Assembly (NCBI RefSeq): GCF_019655855.1
Contig: NZ_BPFX01000007.1
Span: forward strand, 434,001 to 498,000
Direction of reading: 5' to 3'
Source: Pseudomonas paralcaligenes
Lineage (GTDB): Bacteria; Pseudomonadota; Gammaproteobacteria; Pseudomonadales; Pseudomonadaceae
Length of the DNA stretch: 64,000 bases
Under the pieces are notes generated by a model. That model made no database searches, had not been told where the DNA came from, and saw nothing but the letters and a program-made list of their open reading frames with translations. Shown in pieces: positions 16,545-25,650 of the stretch (the first letter of the stretch is position 1; every line of letters starts with the position of its first letter). A program made the translations under genes and the position numbers.

Positions 16545-17237
16545 ATGCGTCCACTGCTGCTGACCGTCGCCCTCGCCGGCGCCGCCCTGTTCCTCCTCGG
16601 CCATCACTTCGAACTGACCTGGCTGCGCCTGCTGAGCAAGCCGCTCCCGATCATCTGCCTGCTGCTCTGGCTGCGCGAAGCGCCGGCCGGCCACTACCGG
16701 CGCTGGATCGCCATCGGCCTAGGCCTGTCGCTGCTCGGCGACCTGCTGCTGGAATGGCCGGCGGACCTCTTCGTGTTCGGCCTCGGCGCCTTCCTCCTCG
16801 CCCACCTGGCCTATCTGACGGCCTACCTGGGCGACACCCGCCGCCTGGCGCCCTTCGACCTGCTGATCGCCGCGCTGGCGGCCGGCGGCATGCTCTATCT
16901 CCTGGCCACTGCCGGTGGCGGCCTGGGCCAGATGCTGGTGCCGGTGGCGCTGTACAGCCTGGTCATCGGCGGCATGCTGTGGCGCGCGCTGGCGCGGATC
17001 GGCGTGGCGGCCGGCGCGTCCGCCTGGCTGGCGGCCGGCGGCGCCGCGCTGTTCGTGCTGTCGGACAGCCTGATCGGCATCAACCGCTTCGTCGCGCCCT
17101 TCGAGGGCGCGCGCTACGCCATCATCCTCAGCTACTGGCTGGGCCAGTTCGGCATCGCCGCCTCCGCGGTGCTCCTGCTCGCCCGCCCGGCTCACACCGC
17201 GACCGCCTCCACGACGCCTTCCCTGGCCGAGCGCTAG
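16545..17237 (+). CDS. YhhN family (TMEM86/lysoplasmalogenase-like) membrane protein
   Basis: A 230-residue polytopic protein with about eight hydrophobic segments. YhhN/TMEM86 landmarks include LTWLRLLSKPLPIICLLLWL near the N-terminus, GLSLLGDLLLEWP (conserved aspartate and glutamate) and FVLSDSLIGINRF near the C-terminus. The eukaryotic relative TMEM86 hydrolyses the vinyl-ether bond of lysoplasmalogens; the role in Pseudomonas is unknown. The start has AAGAGAA upstream. Follows the ICP unit after 92 bases. Confidence 0.8.
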   Translation: MRPLLLTVALAGAALFLLGHHFELTWLRLLSKPLPIICLLLWLREAPAGHYRRWIAIGLGLSLLGDLLLEWPADLFVFGLGAFLLAHLAYLTAYLGDTRRLAPFDLLIAALAAGGMLYLLATAGGGLGQMLVPVALYSLVIGGMLWRALARIGVAAGASAWLAAGGAALFVLSDSLIGINRFVAPFEGARYAIILSYWLGQFGIAASAVLLLARPAHTATASTTPSLAER

Positions 17238-17247
17238 GCAACGTCAG

Positions 17248-17278
17248 GCGCGCCCGTGCCGCGCAGGCACGGGCGCGC
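17248..17278. terminator. strong GC-rich hairpin after the YhhN gene
   Basis: Perfect 13-base stem GCGCGCCCGTGCC / GGCACGGGCGCGC with a five-base loop, starting 11 bases after the stop codon. There is no U-tract, so termination may need Rho, or the hairpin may protect the mRNA 3' end. Confidence 0.55.
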
Positions 17279-17348
17279 TCGCCGGAAAACGGCGACGCCC
17301 CGGCAAATCGTCTATAGAGAGAGTCAGGCTCTCTGGTGGAGGTCGGCC

Positions 17349-17918
17349 ATGCAAGGCAAGTCGTGGATGCTGCTCCCGCTGTACCTGTTCCTGCTGTCAG
17401 GCTGCGGTAGCCTGCTCCCCAGCGAGCGCGCCGAAGTGCTCTCGCCGTTCAACGACTACCTGGACGCCGAGATCCGCTACTCCCAGGCCCAGCCCGGCAA
17501 GACCACCCGCTCCGAGCTGTTCTCCCTCGGCTTCGACCCGCTGGCCCAGGGCAACGGCAAGATGCTCTCGTTCATCGACCTGCGCCTGATGTTCGTCCAG
17601 CCCAACGTGCCCATCGAGTACCTGCCCGACGGCCTGCTGCAGTGCCTGGAAGCCAAGGACCGCTGCATCGGCTACGCCTTCGACTTCAACAAGACCGACA
17701 CCCAGAGGGTCGGCAACTTCTGGGCCGACGTGTTCAACTTCCGCAAGAAGCGCGAGCTGCAGGGCTGGGCCTTCCGCGCGGTGTTCGTGCTGGTCGACGA
17801 CACCCTGGTGCACAAGGTCAGCAACGGCGAGCCGAACATCCGCCGCTACGAGGTCAAGCGCAACCCGCTCGGCCCGCTGCAGGGCGCCGGCGAATTCTTT
17901 TCCGACCAGTTGAAGTGA
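17349..17918 (+). CDS. Lipoprotein of unknown function
   Basis: A 189-residue protein with a lipobox LLSGC (Cys19) after a hydrophobic signal, and GGAGG six bases before the ATG. The mature part has no enzymatic motif that I recognise. It contains an internal CLEAKDRC pair of cysteines about residues 100-107 that could form a disulfide in the periplasm, and a FDFNKTDTQRVGNFWADVFNF stretch (shown here in part) rich in aromatic residues. Such proteins are common in Pseudomonas. Followed by cmoA on the same strand after 65 bases. Confidence 0.75.
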   Translation: MQGKSWMLLPLYLFLLSGCGSLLPSERAEVLSPFNDYLDAEIRYSQAQPGKTTRSELFSLGFDPLAQGNGKMLSFIDLRLMFVQPNVPIEYLPDGLLQCLEAKDRCIGYAFDFNKTDTQRVGNFWADVFNFRKKRELQGWAFRAVFVLVDDTLVHKVSNGEPNIRRYEVKRNPLGPLQGAGEFFSDQLK

Positions 17919-17983
17919 AGGCGGTTGGGCCACGGCCCGCTCTTGGCTAGAATGCCGGCCTTTTCCACACCGGACCGACCGCC

Positions 17984-18727
17984 GTGAAGCAGCAGCCCGA
18001 CCGACTCTTCTCCCAGCCCCTGGAACAGGTGCCGGACTTCGTCTTCAACGAGGACGTGGCCAGGGTCTTCCCGGACATGATCAAGCGCTCGGTGCCGGGC
18101 TACCCGACCATCGTCGAGAACCTCGGCGTGCTGGCCGCGCAATTCGCCCAGCCGCACAGCGTGCTGTACGACTTGGGCTGCTCCCTCGGCGCGGTGACCC
18201 AGGCGCTGCGCCGCCACGTGAAGACCGACGGCTGCCGGGTGGTCGCCGTGGACAACTCCCACGCCATGGTCGAGCGCTGCTCCGAATACCTGCACGCCCA
18301 GGACGCCATGTTCCAGGAGCTGCTGCCGGCCGAGGTGGTCGAGGCCGATATCCTCGCCCTGGACCTGCAACCGGCCTCGCTGGTGGCGCTCAACTTCACC
18401 CTCCAGTTCGTCGCGCCGCAGCAGCGCCAGGAACTGCTCGCGCGCATCCGCCAGGCCCTGCTGCCGGGCGGCGCGCTGATCCTCTCGGAGAAGCTGCGCT
18501 TTGAGGACGAGGCCGAGCACGCCCTGCTCGGCGAGCTGCACCTGGCCTTCAAGCGCGCCAACGGCTACAGCGAACTGGAAATCGCCCAGAAGCGCAGCGC
18601 CATCGAGCACGTGATGAAGCCCGACAGCCTGGAACAGCACCGCGAGCGCCTGCTGGCCGCCGGTTTCTCCAAGGTCGTGCCCTGGTTCCAGTGCCTCAAC
18701 TTCGCCTCCCTGATCGCCCTGCCATGA
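17984..18727 (+). CDS. cmoA: Carboxy-S-adenosyl-L-methionine synthase CmoA
   Basis: A 247-residue class I SAM-dependent protein. Motif I is [14 protein letters not shown], motif [16 protein letters not shown], with NFTLQFV and the [13 protein letters not shown] segment typical of CmoA. CmoA converts SAM and prephenate to carboxy-SAM, used by CmoB to make cmo5U34 in tRNAs. Start is GTG at 17984 (GTGAAGCAGCAG), with only a weak ribosome site. The stop overlaps the ATG of cmoB (ATGA), which supports co-translation of the two partners. Confidence 0.95.
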   Translation: MKQQPDRLFSQPLEQVPDFVFNEDVARVFPDMIKRSVPGYPTIVENLGVLAAQFAQPHSVLYDLGCSLGAVTQALRRHVKTDGCRVVAVDNSHAMVERCSEYLHAQDAMFQELLPAEVVEADILALDLQPASLVALNFTLQFVAPQQRQELLARIRQALLPGGALILSEKLRFEDEAEHALLGELHLAFKRANGYSELEIAQKRSAIEHVMKPDSLEQHRERLLAAGFSKVVPWFQCLNFASLIALP

Positions 18728-19692
18728 TCCGCCACCTCGACCTCGACGCCCTGCAACAGCAACTGGCGGGCAGCCCGCTGCAGGACTGGGCCGCCGACCT
18801 GCCGGCCCAGCTCGACGCCAAGCTGGCCGTGGGCCACGGCGACCTGGCGCGCTGGTTCGCCGCCGTCGAGGCGCTGCCGACGTTGCCGGTCGAGCACGCC
18901 GAGCTGCGCGACGCCCTGCGCCTGGAAGGCGCCTGCGACGAGGCTAGCCGTGCCACGCTGAAAAGCGCGCTGCAGGGGCTGATTCCCTGGCGCAAGGGGC
19001 CATTCAACCTGTTCGGCGTGCACGTCGACACCGAATGGCGCTCGGACTGGAAATGGTCGCGGGTGGCGCCGCACCTAGACCTGACCGGCAAGCGCATCCT
19101 CGACGTCGGCTGCGGCAACGGCTACTACATGTGGCGCATGCTCGGCGCCGGCGCCGACGCGGTGGTCGGCGTCGACCCCAACTGGCTGTTCCTCAACCAG
19201 TTCCTCGCGGTCAAGCGCTACCTGCCCGGCGCGCAGGCCTGGCACCTGCCGCTGGCCCTGGAAGAACTGCCGGCGAAGCTGGAAGGCTTCGACACCGTGT
19301 TCTCCATGGGCGTGCTCTACCACCGCCGCTCGCCCATCGACCACCTGCTGGAACTCAAGGACTGCCTGCTCAGGGGCGGCGAACTGGTGCTGGAGACCCT
19401 GGTAGTGGAAGGCGACACCCAGCAGGTGCTGGTGCCCGAGGACCGCTACGCGATGATGCGCAACGTCTGGTTCCTGCCCTCGGTGCCGGCGCTGGAACTC
19501 TGGCTGCGCCGCGCCGGCTTCGCCGACGTGCAGTGCGTGGACGTGTCCACCACCAGCGTCGAGGAACAACGCGCCACCGAGTGGATGCGCTTCCAGTCGC
19601 TGCCCGACTTCCTCGACCCCGCCGACCACAGCCGCACCCTCGAAGGCCTGCCGGCACCGACCCGCGCCGTGCTGGTGGCGCGCAAGCCGTAG
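18724..19692 (+). CDS. cmoB: tRNA 5-carboxymethoxyuridine methyltransferase CmoB
   Basis: A 322-residue protein, the usual length. Motif I is [16 protein letters not shown]; the CmoB marks [47 protein letters not shown] and [15 protein letters not shown] are all present. It transfers the carboxymethyl group of carboxy-SAM to 5-hydroxyuridine at position 34 of several tRNAs, widening wobble decoding. Starts inside the stop of cmoA. It is followed by a tandem repeat array. Confidence 0.95.
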   Translation: MIRHLDLDALQQQLAGSPLQDWAADLPAQLDAKLAVGHGDLARWFAAVEALPTLPVEHAELRDALRLEGACDEASRATLKSALQGLIPWRKGPFNLFGVHVDTEWRSDWKWSRVAPHLDLTGKRILDVGCGNGYYMWRMLGAGADAVVGVDPNWLFLNQFLAVKRYLPGAQAWHLPLALEELPAKLEGFDTVFSMGVLYHRRSPIDHLLELKDCLLRGGELVLETLVVEGDTQQVLVPEDRYAMMRNVWFLPSVPALELWLRRAGFADVQCVDVSTTSVEEQRATEWMRFQSLPDFLDPADHSRTLEGLPAPTRAVLVARKP

Positions 19693-19711
19693 GCAGAGGG
19701 GTCGCTTCCTT

Positions 19712-20140
19712 TCGTCATTTCCGCGTGGACGGGAATCCATGCGCAGACCAGAGCACCGCGTCCCTGGGTCCCCGCCTTCGCGGGGACGACCACCTACCTC
19801 GTCATTCCCGCGCAGGCGGGAATCCATGCGCCGGCCGGAGCACCGTACCCTGGGTCCCCGCCTTCGCGAGGACGACCACTTTCCTCGTCATTCCCGCGCA
19901 AGCGGGAATCCATGTGCCGACCGGAGCACCGTGCCCTGTGGGTCCCCGCCTTCGCGGGGACGACCATCTACCTCGTCATTCCCGCGCAGGCAGGAATCTA
20001 TGTGCCGACCGGAGCACCGTGCCCTGGGTCCCCGCCTTCGCGAGGACGACCACCTACCTCGTCATTCCCGCGCAGGCGGGAATCCATGTGCCGACCGGAG
20101 CACCGTGCCCTGGGTCCCCGCTTGCACGGGGACGACGAGG
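19712..20140. repeat. five-copy tandem array of an about 86-bp palindromic unit
   Basis: Units start at 19712, 19799, 19885, 19973 and 20059 (spacing 87, 86, 88, 86). Each has two palindromes: TCATTCCCGCG..CGGGAAT and GGGTCCCCGCCTTCGCGGGG, linked by CCATG(T/C)GC..GACCGGAGCACCGT. Copies differ by a few substitutions; the first and last are most diverged. No gene is present in the 676-base gap between cmoB and the ECF sigma gene. Confidence 0.9.
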
Positions 20141-20311
20141 CGTTGGGGCGGGAAATCCCGTGTGGCGCGGTCGAGACAGGCGCTGCTCGGAAAGCAGCCC
20201 GGGCACCGAGGAAAACGCAAGGCTCTCGTCCAGCCTCCAGCGCTTTTCATAGAGGAGCTGTCACACTCCATGACGCCCTATCACTCCCCCCGACTCATTC
20301 GCGTCACGTTT

Positions 20312-20330
20312 GCGAACAATTCTCGTTTTA
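20312..20330 (+). promoter_or_regulatory. possible Fur box upstream of the ECF sigma gene
   Basis: GCGAACAATTCTCGTTTTA has partial symmetry and matches the central Fur pattern at about eight of thirteen positions. It lies 40 bases before an iron-type ECF sigma gene, the place where Fur boxes are expected. Weak by sequence alone. Confidence 0.3.
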
Positions 20331-20367
20331 GCTAGTCTGGCGCGCCCGCTTCGCCTTCGGACCCGCC

Positions 20368-20880
20368 ATGGCCCCCAATCTCGAGCAGCTGTTCCGCCTG
20401 TACCACAGGGAGCTCCAGCAACTGGCCTACCGCCGGCTGGGCGACCGGGAAGCCGCCGCCGACCTGGCCCAGGACACCTTCCTGCGCTACGCCGGGCTGG
20501 ACCACGGCAGCCGCCGCGAAGCCATCGCCAACCCGCGCTTCTTCCTCCTGCGCATCCTCGGCAACCTGATCATCGACCTGCGCCGCAGCCGCGGCCGGCG
20601 CAGCGAAACCACGCCGCTGGACGAACTCGACGACCACTTGCTCGACGCCCGCCCCGGCCCCGAGCGCCTGTACGAGCTGCGCCAGCAGCTGCAGCTGTTG
20701 CACCAGGCGCTGCAGGAGCTGCCGCCGAACTGCCGCGAGGCGCTGCTGCTCAATCGCCTGCACGGCCTGAACCACGCGGCCATCGCCGAGCGCCTGGGCG
20801 TCTCGCCGAGCATGGTCTGCAAGTACATCATGCGCGCCCTGCGCCACTGTGCCCGCCGCCTAGGGCTGGTCGCCGAATGA
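20368..20880 (+). CDS. ECF sigma factor, FecI-like (iron-starvation group)
   Basis: A 170-residue sigma factor of the two-domain ECF type. Region 2 is FRLYHRELQQLAYRRLGD..AADLAQDTFLR; region 4 is LPPNCREALLLNRLHGLNHA followed by the helix-turn-helix AIAERLGVSPSMVCKYIM. The gene overlaps the downstream fecR-like gene by four bases (ATGA), and a TonB receptor with a signalling domain follows. Known systems of this layout sense an iron chelate at the receptor and release the sigma factor to transcribe the receptor gene. Confidence 0.92.
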   Translation: MAPNLEQLFRLYHRELQQLAYRRLGDREAAADLAQDTFLRYAGLDHGSRREAIANPRFFLLRILGNLIIDLRRSRGRRSETTPLDELDDHLLDARPGPERLYELRQQLQLLHQALQELPPNCREALLLNRLHGLNHAAIAERLGVSPSMVCKYIMRALRHCARRLGLVAE

Positions 20881-21797
20881 AGCCCAGCGACGAAGAGCTG
20901 GACCGTCCCCTGCCGCCGCTGACCGAGGAGGCGCTGCAGCGGCTGGTACGCCTGCACGACGGCGCCGCCAGCGAGGACGACTGGGCGGACTACGCGCAGT
21001 GGAGCCGGCTCAGCGCCGACCATCGCGCCGCCAGCGCCGACGCCGAGCGGCTGTGGGAGGCGCTCGGCCATTCCCCGGCCACGCCGCGCCGCTTTGCACG
21101 CCCCGTGCTGGCGGTGCTGCTCGCCCTGTTCCTCGCCGGCGGCTGGCAGGCCGAGCGCCAGGGCTGGTTGGCCGACCAGCGCACCGGCAGCGGCGAGCGC
21201 CGCGAACTCACCCTCGCCGACGGCTCGCGCCTCGAACTGGCGCCCCACACACGCGTCGACCTCGCCCTCGACGGCGAACGGCGCGTGCTGCGCCTGCATG
21301 GCGGCGAACTGCACGTGCAGGTCGCCGCCGACCCGCGCCGCCCGTTCGAGGTCGAGGCGGCCGGCGGGCGGATACGGGCGCTGGGCACAGGCTTCGACGT
21401 CCGGCGCGAGGGCGACCGGGTCTCGGTGGTGGTCACCGAACACAGCGTGCTGGTCAGCCAGGACGGCGCCGAGCAACGGCTGGAGAGCGGGCAACGCCTG
21501 GCGTTCGGTGCCGACGGTCTGCGACCACCCGAGCCGGCGGATGTCCAGGCCGCCACCGGCTGGCGCCGCGGCCGGTTGGTGTTCGACGGCCAGCCGCTGG
21601 GCGAAGTGCTCGACCAGCTCGGTGACTACCAGGACGGCCTGATCCTGATCCGCGACGAGCGCCTGCGAGCGCTACCGGTCACCGGCGTGTTCGCGACCGA
21701 CGACGTACCCGCGCAACTGGAACTGCTGCAGAAGTCCCTGCCGATCCGCATCCGCCACTGGCCCTGGCTGGCCCTGGTAGACCCCGCCGACGATTGA
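20877..21797 (+). CDS. FecR-like anti-sigma / sigma regulator
   Basis: A 306-residue single-pass inner-membrane protein. The cytoplasmic N-terminal domain ends in a DUF4880-like WADYAQWSRLSADHRAA segment; one transmembrane helix follows (about residues 76-90, PVLAVLLALFLAGGW); the periplasmic part holds the FecR domain (RRELTLADGSRLELAPHTRV, GGELHVQVAADPRRPFEV) and a C-terminal STN-like LVFDGQPLGEVLDQLGDY. It relays the receptor signal to the ECF factor encoded just upstream. Confidence 0.92.
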   Translation: MKPSDEELDRPLPPLTEEALQRLVRLHDGAASEDDWADYAQWSRLSADHRAASADAERLWEALGHSPATPRRFARPVLAVLLALFLAGGWQAERQGWLADQRTGSGERRELTLADGSRLELAPHTRVDLALDGERRVLRLHGGELHVQVAADPRRPFEVEAAGGRIRALGTGFDVRREGDRVSVVVTEHSVLVSQDGAEQRLESGQRLAFGADGLRPPEPADVQAATGWRRGRLVFDGQPLGEVLDQLGDYQDGLILIRDERLRALPVTGVFATDDVPAQLELLQKSLPIRIRHWPWLALVDPADD

Positions 21798-21852
21798 TAG
21801 CCCGAGCAAAAAACCGGCTATGCCCCTGTTACGGGTTGGTGGCGCAAGCCCT

Positions 21853-21930
21853 GTGGGAGCGGACTTGTCCGCGAAGCCTTGCCGTCAGCCCCGTTCGCGG
21901 ACAATCGGAATGCCGCCCAGCCGCTCCCAC
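21853..21930. repeat. REP doublet (REPIN-like)
   Basis: GTGGGAGCGGACTTGTCCGC at the left and GCCGCCCAGCCGCTCCCAC at the right form inverted arms of one element. It occupies most of the 340-base gap between the fecR-like and receptor genes. The rest of the gap holds a GGCGCGC..GCGCGCC hairpin near 22050-22077 and the receptor ribosome site; no gene was seen. Confidence 0.8.
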
Positions 21931-22136
21931 AAAAGCAGGCTTGCGCTCACCGACAACCGTTAACGCAGACATAGGAGCCATTTTTGACGTCGCCCTCCGG
22001 ACGACGGCCCGAAGGGTGGCCACCATGGATGGCGGGCCACAAAAAACTTCCGGCGCGCTGTCAGGTTTTCGCGCGCCGTCGTCTTCCCCCGTTGAGAGCG
22101 ATTTTCATTGAGCTGATTTCAGCAAAGGGGAGAACC

Positions 22137-24494
22137 ATGCACCGATCATTCGCGCCCACCGCCCTCTGCCTGGCCCTGGCCTCGGCCGGACCGCTGGCCC
22201 ATGCGCAGCCGCCCGCCCAGGCCGTGGAGGCGAACCAGGCCAGGCACTACGACATTGCGCCCGGGCCACTGGGCCAGGCACTGACCCGCTTCGGCGAGCA
22301 GAGCGGCCTGCGCCTGATCGTGCCCAGCGAGCTGCTGCAAGGGCTGAACAGCCCCGGCCTGAAGGGCGAGCACGAACCCGGCGCGGGGCTGGACCGGCTG
22401 CTGCAGGGCAGCGGCCTGCGCGCCATCCTGTCCGGCGACAGCGCCGTGATCGAAGCGGTCCCGGCCCAGGCCGGGGTGCTGGAGCTGAGCACCACCTCCA
22501 TCTCCGGCAAGGCGCCGGGCTCCACCACCGAAGGCACCGGCTCCTACACCACCTGGTCGACCAGCAGCTCGACGCGCCTCAACCTGTCGCCCCAGGACAC
22601 GCCGCAATCGATTACCGTGCTGACCCGCCAGCGCATGGAGGATCAGAAGCTCGACAACATGATCGATGCGTTGAACGCCACCGCCGGCGTCATCGTGCAG
22701 AGCTACAACGTCGGCGCCGACAGCCCCGACTTCATGGCGCGTGGTTCCATAATCAACAATTTCCAGATCGACGGGGTGCCGACCGCCTCCCTGCTGAGCA
22801 ATGACCTGCACAGCACCGTCATCTATGACCGGGTCGAGGTCGTACGAGGCGCGACCGGCATGATGAGCGGGCTGGGAACGCCTTCGGCGACGGTCAATCT
22901 GATTCGCAAACGCCCGACCCACGAGCCGCAGGTCAGCCTTACCGCCGAGGCGGGCAGCTGGGAGCGCTACGGGAGTGGAATGGATGTTTCCGGGTCTCTC
23001 AACGAGAGCGGCAACATTCGAGGCCGCCTGGTCGCCGACTACAAGCACCAGCACGCCTGGGTCGATCGTTACGAACAGGATTATTTCGTGCTGTACGGCA
23101 CCAGCGAATTCGACCTGAGCGACACCACCCTGCTTACCCTGGGCTTCAGCCACCTGACGCGAGACAGCGACTCGCAGTTCAGGGCCACGCCACTGTTCTT
23201 CAGTAACGGACAGAAGATCGACTCCAGCGCCAACGACTACAAATGGCCGAAGTGGCTGTACTACGACCAGGAGCTGAACAATGCCTTCGTCTCGCTCGAA
23301 CAGCAGTTCGACTCGGGATGGAGTGGGAAAGTGGAGCTCAACTACACCCAGAACGAGTACGACGCACTGCTCACCAACATCAGGGGTTCGATAGACCAGG
23401 CCACCGGCACCGGTGCAACGCTCTGGCCCGCCCGCTGGCTGAGCAATGCCGAGCAGATCGGCCTGGATGCCTACGCCACGGGCTCGTTCTCTCTCCTCGG
23501 ACGTGAGCATGAACTGATGACCGGGGCCACCCTGTCCGATCTTTGGGCCAAGGGCCCCAGCATGGGCCTGTCGCCCAGCTACGACAGGAACATTCCCGAC
23601 TTCCATGACGTTGGCGCCATGCCCGAACCCGACTTCATCGACTACGGGAACAACGTACGAAACGAACACCAGTACAGCGCCTATGTGAGTTCCCGCTTCC
23701 AACTGACGGACAGTACCAATCTCCTTCTGGGCAGCCGTGTCATCGACTGGAAGCGGGTCATGGAATACCCGGGGGTCGACGACGTCCGCAGCCGCGAAAG
23801 CGGAGTCTTCATTCCCTATGTGGGCATCGTGCAGGCCCTGGATGACACCTGGTCGCTCTACGCCAGCTACACCAAGATCTTCCAGCCGCAGGAGGACTAC
23901 GTCATCGAATACAACCGCGCACCGCTGGAGCCGGAAGAAGGCATCAGCTACGAAGCCGGGATCAAGGCCAGCCTCAACGATGGGCGCCTGACTTCCAGCC
24001 TGTCCGTGTTCAAGAACGAACAGGAAAACCTGGCCGTCTGGAATAGCGACACGTTCATGTACGACATTTCGGATTCCGCCACGACCAAGGGCGTGGAGCT
24101 GGAGCTCAACGGAGAGCTGGCCGAAGGTTGGCAGTTCACCAGTGGCTACGCCTACAGCGTCACCACCGACAAGGACGACAATCGCATCCTCTCGCGCCTG
24201 CCCCGACATAGCCTGAAGACGTTCACGACCTATCGCCTGCCTGGCGCACTGAGCAGGCTGACCGTCGGCGGCGGGATGAACTGGCAGAGCAGAATCGGCA
24301 ACCAGGATCAGTACTGGCAAGGCAGCTATGCGCTGGTCAACCTGATGGCTCGCTACGCGATCACCGAAAACCTGTCTGGCTCAGTCAACCTGAACAACCT
24401 GTTCGACAAGGAATATTTCACGTCCGTAAGCAGCAACTACGGGCTCCATGGAGCCCCGCGCAACGTCATGTTCTCGATGAAGTACAGCTACTGA
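22137..24494 (+). CDS. TonB-dependent siderophore receptor with N-terminal signalling (STN) domain
   Basis: A 785-residue outer-membrane receptor. Signal peptide ends at LAHAQ. Residues about 35-110 are the secretin/TonB short N-terminal domain (YDIAPGPLGQALTRFGEQSG, VPSELLQG), which contacts the FecR-like protein. The plug follows (LSPQDTPQSITVLTRQRMED, DRVEVVRGATGMMSGLGTPS), then the 22-strand barrel ending NVMFSMKYSY. Long AGCAAAGGGGAG Shine-Dalgarno before the ATG. The set sigma-FecR-receptor resembles FpvI/FpvR/FpvA and FoxIRA type uptake of a ferric siderophore, possibly one made by other organisms. The ligand is unknown. Codon use in the barrel is less GC-biased than in neighbours. Confidence 0.92.
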   Translation: MHRSFAPTALCLALASAGPLAHAQPPAQAVEANQARHYDIAPGPLGQALTRFGEQSGLRLIVPSELLQGLNSPGLKGEHEPGAGLDRLLQGSGLRAILSGDSAVIEAVPAQAGVLELSTTSISGKAPGSTTEGTGSYTTWSTSSSTRLNLSPQDTPQSITVLTRQRMEDQKLDNMIDALNATAGVIVQSYNVGADSPDFMARGSIINNFQIDGVPTASLLSNDLHSTVIYDRVEVVRGATGMMSGLGTPSATVNLIRKRPTHEPQVSLTAEAGSWERYGSGMDVSGSLNESGNIRGRLVADYKHQHAWVDRYEQDYFVLYGTSEFDLSDTTLLTLGFSHLTRDSDSQFRATPLFFSNGQKIDSSANDYKWPKWLYYDQELNNAFVSLEQQFDSGWSGKVELNYTQNEYDALLTNIRGSIDQATGTGATLWPARWLSNAEQIGLDAYATGSFSLLGREHELMTGATLSDLWAKGPSMGLSPSYDRNIPDFHDVGAMPEPDFIDYGNNVRNEHQYSAYVSSRFQLTDSTNLLLGSRVIDWKRVMEYPGVDDVRSRESGVFIPYVGIVQALDDTWSLYASYTKIFQPQEDYVIEYNRAPLEPEEGISYEAGIKASLNDGRLTSSLSVFKNEQENLAVWNSDTFMYDISDSATTKGVELELNGELAEGWQFTSGYAYSVTTDKDDNRILSRLPRHSLKTFTTYRLPGALSRLTVGGGMNWQSRIGNQDQYWQGSYALVNLMARYAITENLSGSVNLNNLFDKEYFTSVSSNYGLHGAPRNVMFSMKYSY

Positions 24495-24509
24495 GCCACG
24501 GGAGAGCAG

Positions 24510-24529
24510 CCCGCCGGCATCGGCGGGCC
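24510..24529. terminator. hairpin between convergent receptor and cvfB-like genes
   Basis: GCCCGCCG-GCAT-CGGCGGGC, eight-base perfect stem with a four-base loop, 15 bases after the receptor stop and just before the stop of the convergent gene at 24535. It could serve both strands. No long U-tract. Confidence 0.55.
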
Positions 24530-24534
24530 TGGAC

Positions 24535-25371
24535 TCAGACCAGCTCGATCCGGTCGTCGTGGATGGCGATCAGCCCCTGCTTGAACAGCCCGCCGATGGC
24601 CTTCTTGAAGTTGCCCTTGCTGACGCCGAAGGCCTTGCTGATCACCGCGGGGTCGCTCTTGTCGGACAGCGGCAGGCTGCCACCGGCGTCGCGCAGGGCG
24701 GCGAGGATCTGCTCGGACAGCTCGTCGCGGGCCTGCTGGCCGACCGGCTGCAGGCTCAGGCTGATCTTGCCGTCGGCGCGCAGCTCCTTGATGTAGCCCT
24801 TCTCCTGGGAGCCGCCACGGAGGAACTTGAAAACCTCGTTCTTGTGGATCAGGCCCCAGTGCAGGCCATTGATGATGGCCTTGAAGCCGAGGTCGGTCTG
24901 CTCCACCACCAGCAGGTCCACTTCCTGGCCGACCTGATAGTTCGCCGGGGTCTTGTCCAGGTAGCGGTCCAGCCGCGCGGTAGCGGTGATGCGGCGGGTG
25001 CGCGGGTCGAGATAGACGTGCACCACGCAGTAGTCGCCGACCTGCAGCGGGCGCTTCTCCTCGGAGTGCGGCATCAGCAGGTCCTTGGGCAGGCCCCAGT
25101 CGAAGAACAGGCCGACCCGGTTGATATCCACCACCTTGAGGCTGGCGAAGCCGCCGACCTGCACCTTGGGCTTCTCGGTGGTGGCGATCAGGCGATCCTC
25201 GCTGTCCAGGTAGATGAACACATTGAGCCAGTCGCCGACCTCGCAGGGCTCGCCCTTGGGGATGTAGCGCTTGGGCAGGAGGATCTCGCCATCCGCGCCG
25301 CCGTCGAGAAAGAGGCCGAAGTCGGCCAGCTTGGCCACCGGCAGAGAGTTGTAGCGCCCGATCAGAGCCAT
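24535..25371 (-). CDS. S1-like RNA-binding protein of the CvfB family
   Basis: A 278-residue protein made of tandem S1-type OB folds and a C-terminal winged helix, as in CvfB/YitL: NSLPVAKLADFGLFLDGGADGEILLP, VGDWLNVFIYLDSEDRLIATT, VDINRVGLFFDWGLPKDLLMP, and the end SKAFGVSKGNFKKAIGGLFKQGLI. CvfB binds RNA and affects virulence gene expression in Staphylococcus; the role in Pseudomonas is unclear. The ATG at 25371 is preferred to a GTG nine bases earlier because it begins the conserved MALIGRYNSL. Confidence 0.85.
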   Translation of the reverse strand: MALIGRYNSLPVAKLADFGLFLDGGADGEILLPKRYIPKGEPCEVGDWLNVFIYLDSEDRLIATTEKPKVQVGGFASLKVVDINRVGLFFDWGLPKDLLMPHSEEKRPLQVGDYCVVHVYLDPRTRRITATARLDRYLDKTPANYQVGQEVDLLVVEQTDLGFKAIINGLHWGLIHKNEVFKFLRGGSQEKGYIKELRADGKISLSLQPVGQQARDELSEQILAALRDAGGSLPLSDKSDPAVISKAFGVSKGNFKKAIGGLFKQGLIAIHDDRIELV

Positions 25372-25650
25372 GGTCGTCACCCGTTCGAAGAGGCCGGCAT
25401 TCTACCCGTAGAACCCGCTTACAATCTGCCGCACGCCGCTCGGGGGGCGGAAAAAACCGCGCGCGCCGCGCCGCCGCTGCGCTTGCCCACCCCGCCACGG
25501 GCCTTCCGGCGCCCGCCATACGCGGCGTCGGACGCATGCGCCACTGGCGTCTAGCACAGGCATGTTTCAGAATCATGGCAAGTCGCAACCACGACCCCTT
25601 TCGCCTGTCTGAATTACACGGACTCTCGCTGCCCTATCTCAGGAGCTCCT

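Noticed and set aside
19712..20140. CRISPR array
   Set aside because: The regular 86-base period is one long tandem unit; there are no unique spacers and no cas genes.
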